This document shows positions 1 to 12,190 of a stretch of 64,000 nucleotides of DNA, in pieces (position 1 is the first letter of the stretch; the number at the start of each line of letters is the position of its first letter). Location: the NCBI GenBank assembly GCA_030374805.1, contig JARGSG010000072.1, positions 124,001 through 188,000 on the forward strand. The letters run 5' to 3'. A program made the translations under genes and the position numbers. Under the pieces are notes generated by a model, which saw only the letters and a list, made by a program, of their open reading frames with translations, made no database searches and was not told where the DNA came from. This DNA is from Gracilaria gracilis (lineage: Eukaryota > Rhodophyta > Florideophyceae > Gracilariales > Gracilariaceae).

Positions 1-709
1 GATTCATGACTTCTTGTTGAGGAGCGATAGTTTTGTTCTGCTCGAGAGTGACAAGCTTGTTGAGGTGCGCTTCAATCTGGTCGAAGGATTTCTTCGGTAC
101 TTCTACTGAGAAAAATTTCTTTTCTTTCCGAGCGCGGGCCTCAGCATGCGTGATTAGTGCGGAAGTTGCATTGATGAGAGTACCATCGTCGAGATTTTCA
201 TTGTTGAGAAGAGTTACTGCGAGAACTTCTCCAATTTGCGAGGACGAAGAGGCGTTGGCATGAAGAAGATGGTTGGAAGCCAAACCTCGGAAGCGAGAAA
301 CGAAGACACCGAGATCTTCATTTGACTTACAACGGCAAGACGTGACCTTCTGGAAACAATTGATGAGCCAAGATACCATAGCGATGGGAAGATCAACAGC
401 AACAACATTGACAATGTCTCGAACTGCTTTCAAGGGGTCATCAGTTTGCAGGTGAATGATCACGCCCTTCTCTTGCGCCTCATCAATCATCGCTTGCTGG
501 TCAATGGGAAGCCCACGTTCATATAAAGTTATTCCCAATAACTTAAACAATGTCTTGTACGTGCGATCACTTCCATGGTCATGAGCAGCTTTCATGATAT
601 CTACCCAGCGCCCGACTCTTTTGCGCCAATTAAGTATGTCACAGTCGAAAGCAAAGAGTGGAGGGTCTGTGAGATTGCGCTCCTGTGAGCTGTTAACTTC
701 TGGGCCCAT
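1..709 (-). CDS. Copia-type LTR retrotransposon, gag part (element runs off the left edge)
   Basis: An uninterrupted minus-strand frame runs from an ATG at 709 to the window edge (about 236 residues). It starts MGPEVNSSQ, close to the MGPESS start of the intact Copia polyprotein near 57.9 kb. The interior looks like a retrotransposon gag: a short region with DPLKAVRDIV, then an F-x-x-RFRGLA stretch and a hydrophobic LAVTLLNNENLDD segment. The sequence around the ATG (minus strand TGGGCCCAGAA, 698-708) begins with TGG and lies 4 nt inside the presumed 5' LTR edge at 713, so it fits a primer-binding site that overlaps the start codon. The LTR begins TGTAG at 713 (plus strand); its outer end is unresolved. 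Family call rests on resemblance to the other element; pol lies outside the window. Confidence 0.7.
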   Translation of the reverse strand, partial: MGPEVNSSQERNLTDPPLFAFDCDILNWRKRVGRWVDIMKAAHDHGSDRTYKTLFKLLGITLYERGLPIDQQAMIDEAQEKGVIIHLQTDDPLKAVRDIVNVVAVDLPIAMVSWLINCFQKVTSCRCKSNEDLGVFVSRFRGLASNHLLHANASSSSQIGEVLAVTLLNNENLDDGTLINATSALITHAEARARKEKKFFSVEVPKKSFDQIEAHLNKLVTLEQNKTIAPQQEVMN

Positions 710-712
710 AAC

Positions 713-3043
713 TGTAGTATGAGTGAACAGACGAAGGCGGAGATGGAATCTGGAGAATGCAGGGAGGGTTTCGGCGTCGCGCAGCGGCAGAGCGTAAGCA
801 CTTCAGGAGGCGTCGTCCTCTGTGTAGGGAGTCGAACAGGCACTCACGGGGATGCCTCTGCGAAACTCCGGGGACGTGTTCCGCGCGAGCTCGCAGCCCG
901 ATATTTATTGTCTGGTCTTGATCTGGCCTAAAGACAGCTTTGAGCAATTAAAATAATCCCACAGAAACGCATGTCTATGTCCATATCTAGAAAGGGCCTG
1001 AGAGCGCGCCGCATCGGGAGCCCGCGTATCGTCTCCCGAACGAAACGGTAGAAGAATGGAAGTCGCTTTTGATTCGTTCCCGTCCGCTTCATTTACGATG
1101 GCCAATGATTCCACCGATACCGAGCGCGCCGCGCCGCAGTTGTGTGGAGCGACATCCGCCGGTGGTCCTGTGTCCGTATCACCGTTTTCCGCCCTGCCGA
1201 CAAATCCCGATCTCGCCGCGCTTGAACTGCCCGTGGCGATAGCGGAAGCGGCGCCCTCGCTGTCGCCGCCTGATGACAGGCGGGCGGAGAAGGCTGTGTG
1301 CCAGAAATAAAAAGATGTTGGTGATGGCATGCAGCTTGAGGTGGAAGTACGCCCGAAGAACCTATGCGGTGAGCATGCTTTGGATATACGCAGGTGGAAC
1401 ACAATCTGACGCTTCATATCCTGTAATTTGCGTGATGGATTTGGCAATTATTAAGAGCATACCAACCAAGTTCTATCGCTTGCAATGCCTGCTCAATCTT
1501 GAGGTTGCCTCCAACTGGCCATGGTCCGCCGGAATAATCTTCCGATTCAGCCCGCATAGATTGGGGCTGAGCGTGAAAAGCTACTCGGACGATATACGAC
1601 CAGCGCGTAGCGTTGGGCTCGACAGGCCACCTGACTGCCTACAGAGGAGCCGCCCGGCACTACGAGTTTGAATTATGTCATTCTCAACATGGCACCAGGG
1701 CCCGCGACATCCAGTAAGACCGGATAAGAACAAAATCTCGGCTTCGTGCCACTCTCTTACCGATTGCGTTCCTGCAAGCACCCTGAATGAGGCCTGTAGA
1801 TCCACTCTGTGCCCCCGCCCCATTTATGAGCGATTGGAGTTTCCCCTCCCTTCTTGCCCCTCCACCACCTTTATCCGTCTTTGCACTCCCCCCTATGTCT
1901 GTCCAGCTCAATTTTCCATTCTTGCAGTTCTTCTTCCGCGCTGTTATACGCACCGCGGCGCGCGAGTGTTCAGCTTCTATAGGCGCTTGTCGAGTGTCAC
2001 GAGCCTCATGCTCTCTACCCTTCGTCGCCCTTCATTATCACCGTCGTATCATTTATGCATACCTTAAGTTATGACGTTGCAGGTACTCAATTGTATATTT
2101 CCCTCATATTGCTTCCCTTCCCTGCTCTATTGCTTACCGCGCCAGTCTTTCCGGCTAGCTCTACATTTCTGGGCAACCATAGGGAACAGGGAAAGTACCA
2201 AGTACACAAGTGGAGGTCATCTCATTTTAAGAGGGGCGGAGAGAATACTCTCTTGTTATGCTCAGCAAGGGCTCCTGGGCTCATCATGCCGGTTTAGTTC
2301 CAAAGATTAGCAATTTTCACAAACTGTAGCACGAACCGCTCATCTAAAACCATGTGCGATCGCCATAGCCTGATTTGCACAGTAGTGCCGCATTCAAAAC
2401 CAAGGTAGCGGGCTTGTCCACAAGCATTGCGGTAATGCCGCTGAGCAAACTAAATTATCATTCTCCTAGTGATGAAATCGTTTCTCGGTTCCCATTATGA
2501 GACCGGGTGAGTGTGATACGAAACGAGAAAAGCCGCAACCCATATTGAAAGACAGGGATGCGCAGCTGCGATTGCGAAAATATTTCCGTTGCTGCCCGTA
2601 CTGACCGGTTGAAATACAGCGTCCTGTACAGATGTAGGAAGGGCCACTACGGAAAAGTTCTGTACCGCAACTAATTCAGCCTCCGAGGAAGACTTCCATG
2701 GAAAAGAATGGGACATAATCCATATCTAGAAAATTTAGACTGAGAAGGAAGAAATTTGAGGACGGAGATGAAAAGATATATCACGAAGTCTAGAGTCTTA
2801 TCATTTCTGGTATTAGATACAGAGAGCATTGAATAGCGAGGAGTAGGCAACACAGTTTCCGAAGAACTTGTGCAGAAACATAATCTCAAATCGAAGACGG
2901 CGTGAAGACCGAACCCCTTTGCACCATCCTTACTTGAGCCCTACTACCATTTTGCGTCTTCACATGCAGTAAATCAGAGTCACAAAGTTCATTCCGATAC
3001 GATGCCTCTTCATACAACCTCTCTTAGCTGATTTGAAAAAAAT
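713..3043. other. No assignable gene; inner part probably Copia LTR
   Basis: The first few hundred bases should belong to the 5' LTR of the Copia element at the left edge, but the outer LTR end cannot be fixed because the partner LTR is outside the window. The rest holds only short overlapping frames on both strands. One plus-strand frame at 1056-1310 (Ala/Pro/Ser-rich, starting MEVAFDSFPS) has a protein-like composition and could be a first exon or a remnant, but nothing supports it further. Confidence 0.5.
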
Positions 3044-3487
3044 CTATTTCTCTGCGAGAGAGGCGGTGTTAGAGTTGTCTTCCTTCTTCACGACTGCTTC
3101 GTTTCTTTCTTTATTCACTTCAAGTACCAAGGATTTCACTGCAACGGTGTCCACCTTGGCCAAAAAATGTGAATAGGTCTTCAGCAATTTGGTGTCGACT
3201 TGCACCTCATAAATGTATTGCGCATGGCCTTCATTGACATCAGCGGAGCCCACAGTGCTCTTCTGAATGACTTTATCGGAGTCTTCCGAGCAGTTGCTAG
3301 AAGTATGACATGAAACTTCAGAAGCACAGCTATTGGTAATACTGAAACTGTTAGAGCCTGAAAAGTTTTCTTTTGATGAGAAGGACTGGGTAGAGAAGGT
3401 GCTACTGTAAGAATCGACGTTCGGCTCAGAAGCGCGCGTTTCCGGGCATAGCAAGCCTTGCGTTTGAAGGTCTTTTTTTCTTCTCAT
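3044..3487 (-). CDS. Hypothetical Ser-rich protein with charged C-terminal half
   Basis: A 147-residue frame starts MRRKKDLQTQ. Residues about 25-75 are Ser/Thr/Asn-rich and likely disordered; residues about 85-140 (YIYEVQVDTKLLKTYSHFLA, then a Lys/Glu-rich stretch) could form a helix or short coiled coil. No family is recognised. It ends about 120 bp to the left of the piggyBac element. It could be a real small gene, an exon of a longer one, or chance; the composition is more protein-like than the surrounding frames, but there is no further support. Confidence 0.3.
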   Translation of the reverse strand: MRRKKDLQTQGLLCPETRASEPNVDSYSSTFSTQSFSSKENFSGSNSFSITNSCASEVSCHTSSNCSEDSDKVIQKSTVGSADVNEGHAQYIYEVQVDTKLLKTYSHFLAKVDTVAVKSLVLEVNKERNEAVVKKEDNSNTASLAEK

Positions 3488-3607
3488 ACGATGATTCGTT
3501 CAGTCGGGATTGTGCATGCCGTTTGCAAATTCGATGGATCTTTTTGTTACGGTTTGATTCGCGTTCCCGCAACAACGCGTTGCGTAACGATCCACTCATA
3601 GTACTAA

Positions 3608-3660
3608 CCCTTTTAGGATGGCTTGCTTATGTCTATCAAAGTAGACATAAGCAAGCCATA
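3608..3660 (+). repeat. Left TIR of piggyBac element, with 16-bp-arm hairpin
   Basis: It begins CCCTTTTAGGATGGC and continues into a near-perfect hairpin (GGCTTGCTTATGTCTA, short loop, then the complement) ending about 3657. A second, related hairpin (TTGGCTTATGTCTATT...) lies inside at about 3720-3755. Confidence 0.75.
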
Positions 3661-4129
3661 TTATTGGACAAAGGTCTCGAAACGGCTGAATGGCATAATA
3701 TCATTCGGCCAAGTCGGAACTTGGCTTATGTCTATTCAAATAGACATAAACCAAGTGAAAACATTGGTTATAAAGAGATTGAGCCGTCATGGTGTCCAAT
3801 AGCATGAGTTTATATGTCACGTAAGCAAACTGGGTGTGAAGCGCTTGGATTTGCTTGCACACTCAAATTCTAATCAGCGCTCTTGCCTTTTGACAGACGG
3901 CAGCTCTTCTTCACTTTCTACAAAAGCCCATAGACCCGCCAAAACCCCTGGTCAGTAGAACTTTGGAGGAAGTAACTACAAGAAGATGTCAATTGCACAA
4001 ACGTTGCGGGCATAAAGCGAAAATGCGCACCCAGTTCACCTTATACCAGATACTGCAGAAAGCAACTTCAATAGCAATGTTGACATCCTTCATGATGAAC
4101 ATGATGAAGAAGAATTTGTTGTCACGGGC

Positions 4130-5897
4130 TTGGGTTCCATTGACCGCAAAAAACTTTGTGGCACCGTCCCATATTGCTCCGAATGCGAGAAGAAGAGTGG
4201 ACTATATCTTATCAAACCCGAACTGATCAAGCGAAGCTACGCGCACAAAAGTTATGTAGGTTTGTTCGGGCTCTTTTTGAACACCTCTTATCTAGAGTGT
4301 GTCAAAGCATGGACAAGCAAAGAACTTATAAGTCGAGGAAGAAAAACTAAGCCTATACGGATGGACGAACTGATGGCCTACTTTGAAATTGAACTGGTAA
4401 TATCTGTACATCGGTTGAATCGACTGAAAGACTATTGGGACGATTCAGATCTACTTGGAAACGTGTTTTCCAGAAAAACCATGAGTCGAGATACATTCTT
4501 GAGCATTCGCTGCGCTCTTAAGCTTTATGCTACCTATGATAGAGATATTGCAGCAATCAATCCGTTGTGGCACAGCAGACAAATATTGGAGCACTTTATT
4601 AGAAACACGGCCACACTTGCGGTTCCTGTTGGGGTAAGCTCTCTCGACGAGAACACAATTAGATGTAAGGGCAGAACTGCTGCCAGGTCTTACATGAAAT
4701 CGAAGCCCGTCAAATTTGGTATACGTTTCTACGCTGTGGTTGGATGGAAGCACGCTTACATGCACAGTTTTCAGGATAATGGATCAGGAAACAAGTCCGA
4801 AGTGGCTCCTGTACAACGGTATACAAACATTTTTCGAAGTCTGCGTGGTGCAGTTGATCGAAAGGTCGATGGAAAGTATGTACAAAAGTGGACAGCATCA
4901 GCGTTGTGGTGCTCACAAATGGCGCACCAGACGCAGTTGCATCCGACCGTAAAGTATGGACGTCTTGTGGTAATGAATAAATTTGACACCCGCCATGTAT
5001 TAGCGCGACAACTGCAGGTTTTGTCTGATGGGGAATGTAAGATATTGGGTACTGTTCGTTTTACAAACGTTGAGGCTCTCAATAGATCAGCTTTGAAGGA
5101 AGCAATTGATTCTTTAAAGAATGCCAGTGGCGGTGATTGGAGTCTGGTGCAGGTTTTCGAGAGGGGGCCCATGGCGAAGAGTGCATTGACGATTGCAGAA
5201 AAGTGCGGGTTTATTGTATTCAAGGACCGGTTCGTAGTTACGTTCTATCCCAACGATTTAGCTGACACTCCAGCAGCTCGAATTCACAATTCAAATGATG
5301 ATCACACGGTTATGTACGTCCATGGATTGGCGCCGTTGCTGCGATGGACGGGAAGCGAGGCTCTAACACGCACGACATTATATGTTCCTGCTGTAATTGT
5401 GGCCTATAATCTCTTCATGAACGGTGTTGACCGTTTCGACCAGTTTAGATCTACAGCTTTCACCGTAAGGAAAGAAAGGCGTGTTATTATGAGTATTCTA
5501 ATCTTCATTTTAAACGCAAGTACTATCAATGCTCATGCTCTACTTAAGGCCATCACAAAACATGGTCAGTCGATCCCGGATATAGGAGAAAGGAAGCGGC
5601 ATATAATTCAGCAGCTTGTCAAAGACTATGCCGAGTATCAGCAAAAAGCGCGTTTCACTGGTCCCAGTCTCAGGACAGGCTCAAAGTATCAATGTGAATT
5701 CACACGACGATACTGTGCGTGACAATCCGCACCTGCTGTTTGAAACTGAAGATAGGAAGAGTGTGCACTGCTTCTTGTGCAGTTTGCAGAAGCCCAAAGG
5801 CCGCGGTGGATACACATTCTACTCGTGTTCTCAATGCCGACTCGGTTTCCACGTGAACTGCTTTAACTTTTTTTCATTTCAAGGACTCATTCCGTGA
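4130..5897 (+). pseudogene. piggyBac-like transposase (DDE_Tnp_1_7 type)
   Basis: The main frame runs to 5722 (about 530 residues from a non-ATG start; it stays open upstream to about 4012 through an acidic segment HDEHDEEEFVV, typical of piggyBac N-termini, without an ATG). Catalytic-core signatures are visible: SLDENTIRCKGR (Asp codon 4646) followed by KPVKFGIRFYAVVGWK, and YNLFMNGVDRFDQ (Asp codon 5429). The segment where the second Asp is expected reads VVMNKFDTRH, with Asn (4976) at the likely position, though a gapped alignment could use the following Asp. The C-terminal cysteine-rich zinc domain (C-F-L-C ... CSQC ... HVNC) is in another frame at about 5730-5897, so one frame change separates it from the core. 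In known piggyBac enzymes this domain binds the TIRs. Probably inactive. Confidence 0.8.
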
Positions 5898-7262
5898 CAT
5901 ACGCCCTGATATATATGCAGCCGTTACGGATGCTGAGCGACAGCTAGTACATAACAATCGTCGAAAGTGCCCGAACAAAGCAACCACCACCATAGCCGCC
6001 GCAAAGTTACTTCGACCGAAGTGAAATTATTCTTTCTTAAACCCCATATATGCTCCACTTTCGTCTGGCCAGATGCGTCCTATTCCCTCTAAGACGCAAT
6101 GAGGTATCTGCATCCGCATTTTCTTTCAAAGAGACCCGTGTTTCTCATATATATATCGCTTAGATGCCGCCTTTCTCGCTTGGTTGTTCGTAGAAGAATA
6201 CACTGCAGTTGCAGGGTACTCACTGGACACACCTTCAACCACTGAGGCCCCAAATTGTATGAAATAACAAGGGGTCCCTCCACATTTTACACACATAACA
6301 TCTTCATTATGAAAAGACATGGCCGGGATAGGCAATGTACTTTGGTCTTGTAAGCGATTCACTTCCGGAGAATTTTGGTCCGGTTGGTCATATTTTTCTG
6401 GATTTGTTCGACGTACCCTTCCTCCATGAGCCAGCATTCTCTTCACCCGATCCAAAACCAGTCCTATCCAGTTTAGTCCTTGATTCACCTTCATTCCCAG
6501 TATCCAGATCCTCTCTTACATTAGCTGCACCAATTTTGGCAAGCTCTACTGCGTTGGATTTGCTTACTTCCATCGCCGAAATCCTACTTTATATCGCATA
6601 CACGGATGTTCTCGGACTGACAATACGAGAAAAATGTAGACATGATGTTAGAATACTTTACTCTGTGACGCACAGTTACAAGACGCATCCACATAAGTTT
6701 TGGATGTTCAATACGCAATAACGAGAGCTCAAAAGCGATATAGTCTTACCAATGTTGGTGTTTGAACCGTGGATGACTTTTCAAAATGTGCAATGTACAA
6801 AGTAGCAATGGATTTCGGTTGTGATTATCTTGTGCGCAGTTTTAACGGAATGTGTCTCAGTCATTCCAACGTCGCAAGAGAGCAAGCGCACACGGTACCG
6901 AGGGAGGCCGACACCGACCAAAGCAATGTATGGTAGGCAGGGCAGCGAGTACTTCACTTAAAGGCCGTGAAGCGTAGCGGGTACTTCACTACAAGGCCGT
7001 GGAACGCCTTAAAGATGCGTAAAAACCTGTTCACAGCATTTCTCAAACGACGAAGAACTCACGCTGAGCACGTCTCGTGCGAAAGACGCACACCACTTCT
7101 GAGATACTGACGCCACTCGAAGCGTGCGGAGCGTTGTAGAGAATGTGCGTCGGCTTGCAGGGACGGCATCTCAAGTGCTGGAATGTGCACTGGTGTGTTT
7201 TAACTTCCACTGAGACTGCATGCCGAGCTGCTAATTGGGTTGTTTTCGTCGCATGCTCATTG

Positions 7263-7315
7263 GCTGTGCTTATGTCTATCTACATAATTCATAAGCTGTT
7301 GCCGTCTCAAAATGG
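7263..7315 (-). repeat. Right TIR of piggyBac element
   Basis: Its reverse complement starts CCATTTTGAGACGGC and goes on to a GCTTATG...TAGACATAAGC hairpin, matching the left TIR base for base over most of its length. It is followed directly by TTAA at 7316-7319. Confidence 0.75.
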
Positions 7316-9188
7316 TTAATAATTACCTTCGCAACATTCCCGTCTTCTTCGCTTAACAAATGTAGAATTTTGGGGATGGAATTTGTAGCGTCCCCACTGG
7401 AAGCCGATCGCCTTACATTCAATACAGCTGCATTGGTGGTACCCAACTATTTTGAACTCGAAAATTCACCTCATTCGGGAGCGTGATGTGAACGTAAGAA
7501 GACTTTGGCGTTGAAGTGGGCATGGGGCATGAAAAGTTAGAGAGGAACAGAGGAGTTTGAAGATAATGAGGTTATGTTTATGTATTCCGGTCTTTGCACC
7601 CTACCGCTCTCTGCCGCGGCAAGATCCAAATTGTGTACACGTATGCGGTGTTTGTCATACTGTGGAGAAAACGCTACGCGTATTTCTATCGGCCAGAAAA
7701 ACCATGTTGGAAGGGAACTGGGAGGGGTCTGAGGCTTGCTCTATTGCATTTGAAAAACACCGGTCAAGAACCAAATCACCATTCTGATCTGGTAGGCGCC
7801 CTCGTTCTTCTTCTGTGTCGTAACTGGCACCTCGTGCCAAATCACGATTCTGATCTGGTAGACGCCCTCGTTCTTCTCCTATGTCGTAACTGGCACCCCA
7901 ACGCGCCGAGAGAAACACAAAAATTAGGACAGAATGCTACAGCAACCCGACGCCAGTGGGAAATATCGCGTGGATTTTGTCGCTCTCACTTGGACGAAGA
8001 TCCTTGCGCTCCACAAAATGCTACTCTTTTCGGGTACCAAGTGCTTAAGTAAGAGCTGGTGTCTCAATGCGCGCAACTGTCTTGGTGGACGACGCTCGAC
8101 TCCTGGAGGCCTTCTTTTTATGTAGTGCACGGAGTCGGGTTCATCAGCACGCCCGACGTAGTTGATGTCTCTCTTGAAACTTGCATAGAACCCACTCACC
8201 TCCTTCTGCCGCCTTGACCGCTGTCGTCACTAGTCGAGTGCATCGTTGTGGTGCTCAGAGGTGGTTTATGACAAGGCAATTCTCTGCTAGCTTGTGAGGT
8301 AGAGCTGTCGAAAGATTAATTCGATGTCTTCGCGAGGAGGCCATGGGCTTTTTGCCGTTCGTATTCCCTGGCGCGAGATCAGATATTGTGTGTCGGAAAT
8401 TTCTTATGTTATTCGTGCAAGTGCTTAGGTTATGTGAGGTATGACGGAAATGGTTGCCTCTGCGACTTCTTGTGAGAACTCTATTATTCTTGGTGACACT
8501 TGCCGTGCTGCTTCTGGATGGAAATGAAGATGGTAAAAAAGTGCTCGTTCTACTAGGATCATTTCAGGGTATACCCAATTGAGATAAATACCGCCTCACA
8601 CTTTGGTGGACAGAAGTATCCGCTCAAAAGAGCTGAGACCATGTGATTATTGAGAAGTCCAGTGCGGTCCATCCTTTCATCCTGGTAATTTTTGACCTCG
8701 GCCACTCTTTCCAATCACTCGTTGTAGGGCTACACTTCCTACGGTGTCAAGCACACGTCGGATTGGATCCAGATAATAACGTTGACTCTGAATGTGGAGG
8801 AATCCAATAAGGCGTTGAATAAATCCGGCGGGCTCTATTGTGATTTCCCAGCTCGCTTTCTTGTCAACGTACACCAGGTCAAAACCGTCATCTTCTTTGA
8901 GACCCTATTGCCATTTCACATCGACAAAAGGAGTGACTTCCGGCGTCGAACCGACGTACAGAACGATTTCTATAATGCTTTTGACGCTGTCGTAATACAC
9001 ATGTGTGACTTTCAGTGATTGTAAGTCTTTATCAGTAAGAGATTTTGAGCAAGAAGTAATCCCTGGCCTCTGGTCAAAATGGGCTGGGATGCAGAATTTC
9101 TGGCGTGCTTGGTGTCCTGGATGCTTAGATCGAACAAGATAGGCCGCTTTGCTCCCAACCAGGAACTACTGTGATGCTTTGGTGATAC
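7316..9188. other. Region without a recognised gene
   Basis: Apart from the 66-bp duplication at 7771-7897, this stretch carries only short frames on both strands with no family resemblance. No RNA gene or TIR was recognised. Confidence 0.5.
7771..7897 (+). repeat. Two-copy 66-bp direct tandem repeat
   Basis: The sequence starting CCAAATCACCATTCTGATCT at 7771 recurs at 7837 with a few changes. A plus-strand frame (7594-8052) stays open through both copies and so encodes a repeated SDLVxALVLLLCRNWH module; the frame shows no recognised family and may be open by chance. Confidence 0.7.
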
Positions 9189-11330
9189 TCAACGTTTTGA
9201 AACCCCGAACGGACTCGATATCGAAAGAGTCCAGAATGCCGGAAAGTTCTCTCTCACGAAGAGATTGACGGCTTTTTTCTGACACTGACGTAATTCAATG
9301 ATATCAGCTGCGGTACCGAAACATTCAGCCCCAGGCTGCAGCTCAGAATTATGTTCTACGCCTTCTGTCATCCTGTTATGGCTCGGGCCCTTTTCCGTGT
9401 TTCCCTGTATAGGTTTATAGACAGCAGGGGACGATTTCCAGTCATTCGAAATTTTCAGGGCAACGAGTTTGAAATTTTTGTGAAAGAATTGAGCGTTGAG
9501 ATAGGGGCTTTTCTGAACTCTTCTTCCAATATCACCAAGAAGTCGTTCAACCACGAATTGAGATGTAGCAGGAAGTGGACCACATTCCCGAAGTTTTTCC
9601 AGAAGATGACGGATAGGGTGGTTTGTTGGCGTTAAACAATACGAATCAGTCCCATCCTTGTCAAAAATGTCTACAAACCTTGCGTAAGCTTCTTCCACTT
9701 TCAATTACAGCTGCTGCACATGAAAATGGTAACTGCTGTATCCGAACCGATTGATATTATGTCGGAAATGCCTTTCCAAAGATGAACGATCTGGTTACTT
9801 AGTATGAACTTGTCGAAAAACGGAAGGAGGTAAAGTTGAGCATGTCTCTTCAGGTCTTCGGCTTTATATCTTGAGAACTTATCAAGGGAGGAAGAGGTTC
9901 GACCTCATGACGTTGATATGCCTTCACATGAAGCCTCCATTGCGTCGTTAATACGCTGAAGAGATTCCTGTGATATGCAGTACTTTGGCAGCGATCTGCA
10001 TCTCATGTGTTGCGGATGCGTACCAGTCACAAGGCGTAATATGTGCTTTACCAACCTTAGCAAGAGCAAGTGCATTGTATCATATGGAAATGATTATATG
10101 TAGTCCAGAGTAGGCGCCTTCATACAGGAAGATCGTGTTATCCTCGTCGACGTGACCAGCTGCTGTCGGACCTTCTTTTCAGTTCTCAAAGATCCTGGTG
10201 CTTTCCAAGTGAATAGTACATCTGACTTCGATCTTTTTCTTACGCATTCAGAGTCGATCAATACGCCAGGGTGATAATACGGTTTCTGTGAATCACGATG
10301 CTCATGATCATGCGGTCCACGTCCGGAATGGTGCACAGACACTTGAACTTCTGGACGAACACACGTTCTTTGAAACAAAACCGGCAAAATATATGGCCCG
10401 TGTGCCCGAAGTAACCCAAAACCTTTGTGACGCCCGGCCAATCTGCGGTGAAGTATAGCACGAAGGCTCGCAGTCTTCGAATTTTACCATCGCAGAATGG
10501 TACTGGAATACCCTTTTCCAATGTTTTCAGATCAGTAATTATATCGCCCATGAACGTGTCGAAGTACTCGGGTGTGGTGAGAAACAGGAATGATGGCAAG
10601 GATGATTGAATTTGATGCTTTGCTTCGCCATGCCGGGGGAAGTTTAGCACGCTGGCTACAATTGGCTACGAAGGTAGAGCTTCTCCTTTGCGGTTCCTGG
10701 TAGACTCAAGCCCATCAGTGGAAAGTGACAGAAAGAAAATGATCTCCGTGTCGTCATTTTCCCAGTCAAGAAACATCTCAGAATGATTTCTAACCAATAT
10801 ATTCCCATGGTAGTGGTCGTGAACTCTCGTTTTCGACGTATCTGTGGACAGAGACTTCTTGGCTCGTAAACAACCTTCAATAAGAGCGTCCATTAAATTG
10901 GGGGAGCTGCAAAGCCCTTTCAAAGCAGATGAAGGTTTCAGGAACCAGAACTTTTCAGACGTCATTGCAATTTGGAAACCACAGCCTGGGCATTTGGTAG
11001 CTGAACGTAGCTTTCCAGACTGAGCTATATGCCCATTGGGGCACATTAGAATGAATGATTTCGTTAGGCACGAATCACGTACGGCAGAGGCGATCAAAGA
11101 CTTGTAATTTGAAGCCAGAACTTATCGGGGGCATTCTTATACTTATTTCCATGGCTCGTTCGGAAACATTCGAAAGCCCTGCCGTGTATATTAATGTAGC
11201 AAGGCGTTTGTACTCAAATTGTTTTCTATTCAGCTCCGTGACCGTGGAGTGTGGTCTGAAAGTGCTGGAAGTAGCAAAGAAATTGCTTCCATAAATTTTG
11301 GAGAGAAGATCCATTGAATCTAGCAACGAT
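9189..11330 (-). pseudogene. Decayed Tnp2-type (CACTA/EnSpm-like) transposase
   Basis: Minus-strand pieces in several frames follow the order of a Tnp2 transposase. At 10666-11097: a zinc-ribbon-like CPNGH...KCPGCGF and then FFLSLSTDGLESTRNR, fitting the first catalytic Asp region. At 10258-10650: GIPVPFCDGKIRRLRAFVLY, DWPGVTKVLGYFGHTGHIFC, CRFC, the typical middle block. Near 10.0-10.1 kb a YDTMHLLLL stretch follows in another frame. At 9189-9704: HPIRHLLEKLRECGPLPATS and FVVERLLGDIGRR, resembling the DUF4218 domain that follows Tnp2. Several frameshifts and stops separate the pieces, so the gene is dead. No CACTA termini were found, so element borders are unknown. Confidence 0.7.
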
Positions 11331-12190
11331 TCTACGCCAGGAAGAGTATCAACATCCTCACAATTCGGCTCAAAATTGTCCTGTGCATCCTGCGAAGAGC
11401 TCTGCCACCTTTCAAGTGCTTGGTATACGGGGATCGAAGCTTCGTACGATGTGTTTTCTTTCCTTACCTGTGCGTCAGCACCATTTACAATCTAAGTTTG
11501 AAGACATATTGATCCGCTTATCTTCACCTGCTTGGTAGATATGTTCTGCTGCGTATGGATGTTTAGGCGTCTGTTCTGCCACCTACAAAGTCTCTTGAAG
11601 CTTCTTTCACACTCACTCTTACTGGAGGTTGCTTCCTCTGCGCCCACCCGGGATTAAGTTGCACCGATTTGGCTAAGAGAAGAAATCTCCCACCTACACC
11701 TCTTTCTCCCTTTCGTCCTTGTCATGTTTCAGCGTATACTGAGGACGAACGGTGACTCGGGAAACGCATCAGCACTTGAATACCTCAGGTAGTTTTCAAG
11801 AAGTCGTTGCGATCGGCATTGGCCAGCTGGAGGCATCCTATTGGCTACCGGACTATGTCATGCCATCGAGTGGCCACTTATCATGACGAAATGTTTTCCA
11901 AAATCGGCCAGTTGGAAAGCATCTGAGCTTTCTCTTCATTCACGATTTTCACTTGGTGCACAAGACGGTTTATGTGCTCTGCTCCTCTGCCCTCAATCAG
12001 CTCGCGCAATTCATCCTCCGTCTTCGCCACCACTACCTTTTGTGCCCAGGCTTATCTCCTCCGGAAATTTTCCTGCTTCCTCTCTCTCTCCGGCAGGGTC
12101 GCCAAACACTCTTTCTTTAACTGCTTTGTAAGTTGATCCCATTCTTAATGCATATGTGTGATTAGAAAGATTGTGATTCACTTCTGACGC
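11331..12190. other. No gene seen
   Basis: Only short overlapping frames without family resemblance. It may be the 5' flank of the Tnp2 element or intergenic DNA. Confidence 0.5.

Larger units (their letters stand above)
3608..7315 (+). mobile_element. piggyBac-family DNA transposon (about 3.7 kb)
   Basis: The element is defined by imperfect terminal inverted repeats of about 53 bp (3608-3660 and 7263-7315) around a piggyBac-like transposase. The left end starts CCCTTTTAGG after CTAA; the right end finishes AAAATGG before TTAA. TTAA is the known piggyBac target, so the left copy of the target looks mutated by one base. Each TIR contains a CTTATGTCTA...TAGACATAAG-type hairpin. The transposase occupies 4.1-5.9 kb; 5.9-7.26 kb holds no recognised gene, only short frames such as 6335-6721. 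TIR divergence and the damaged transposase indicate an old copy. Confidence 0.75.
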
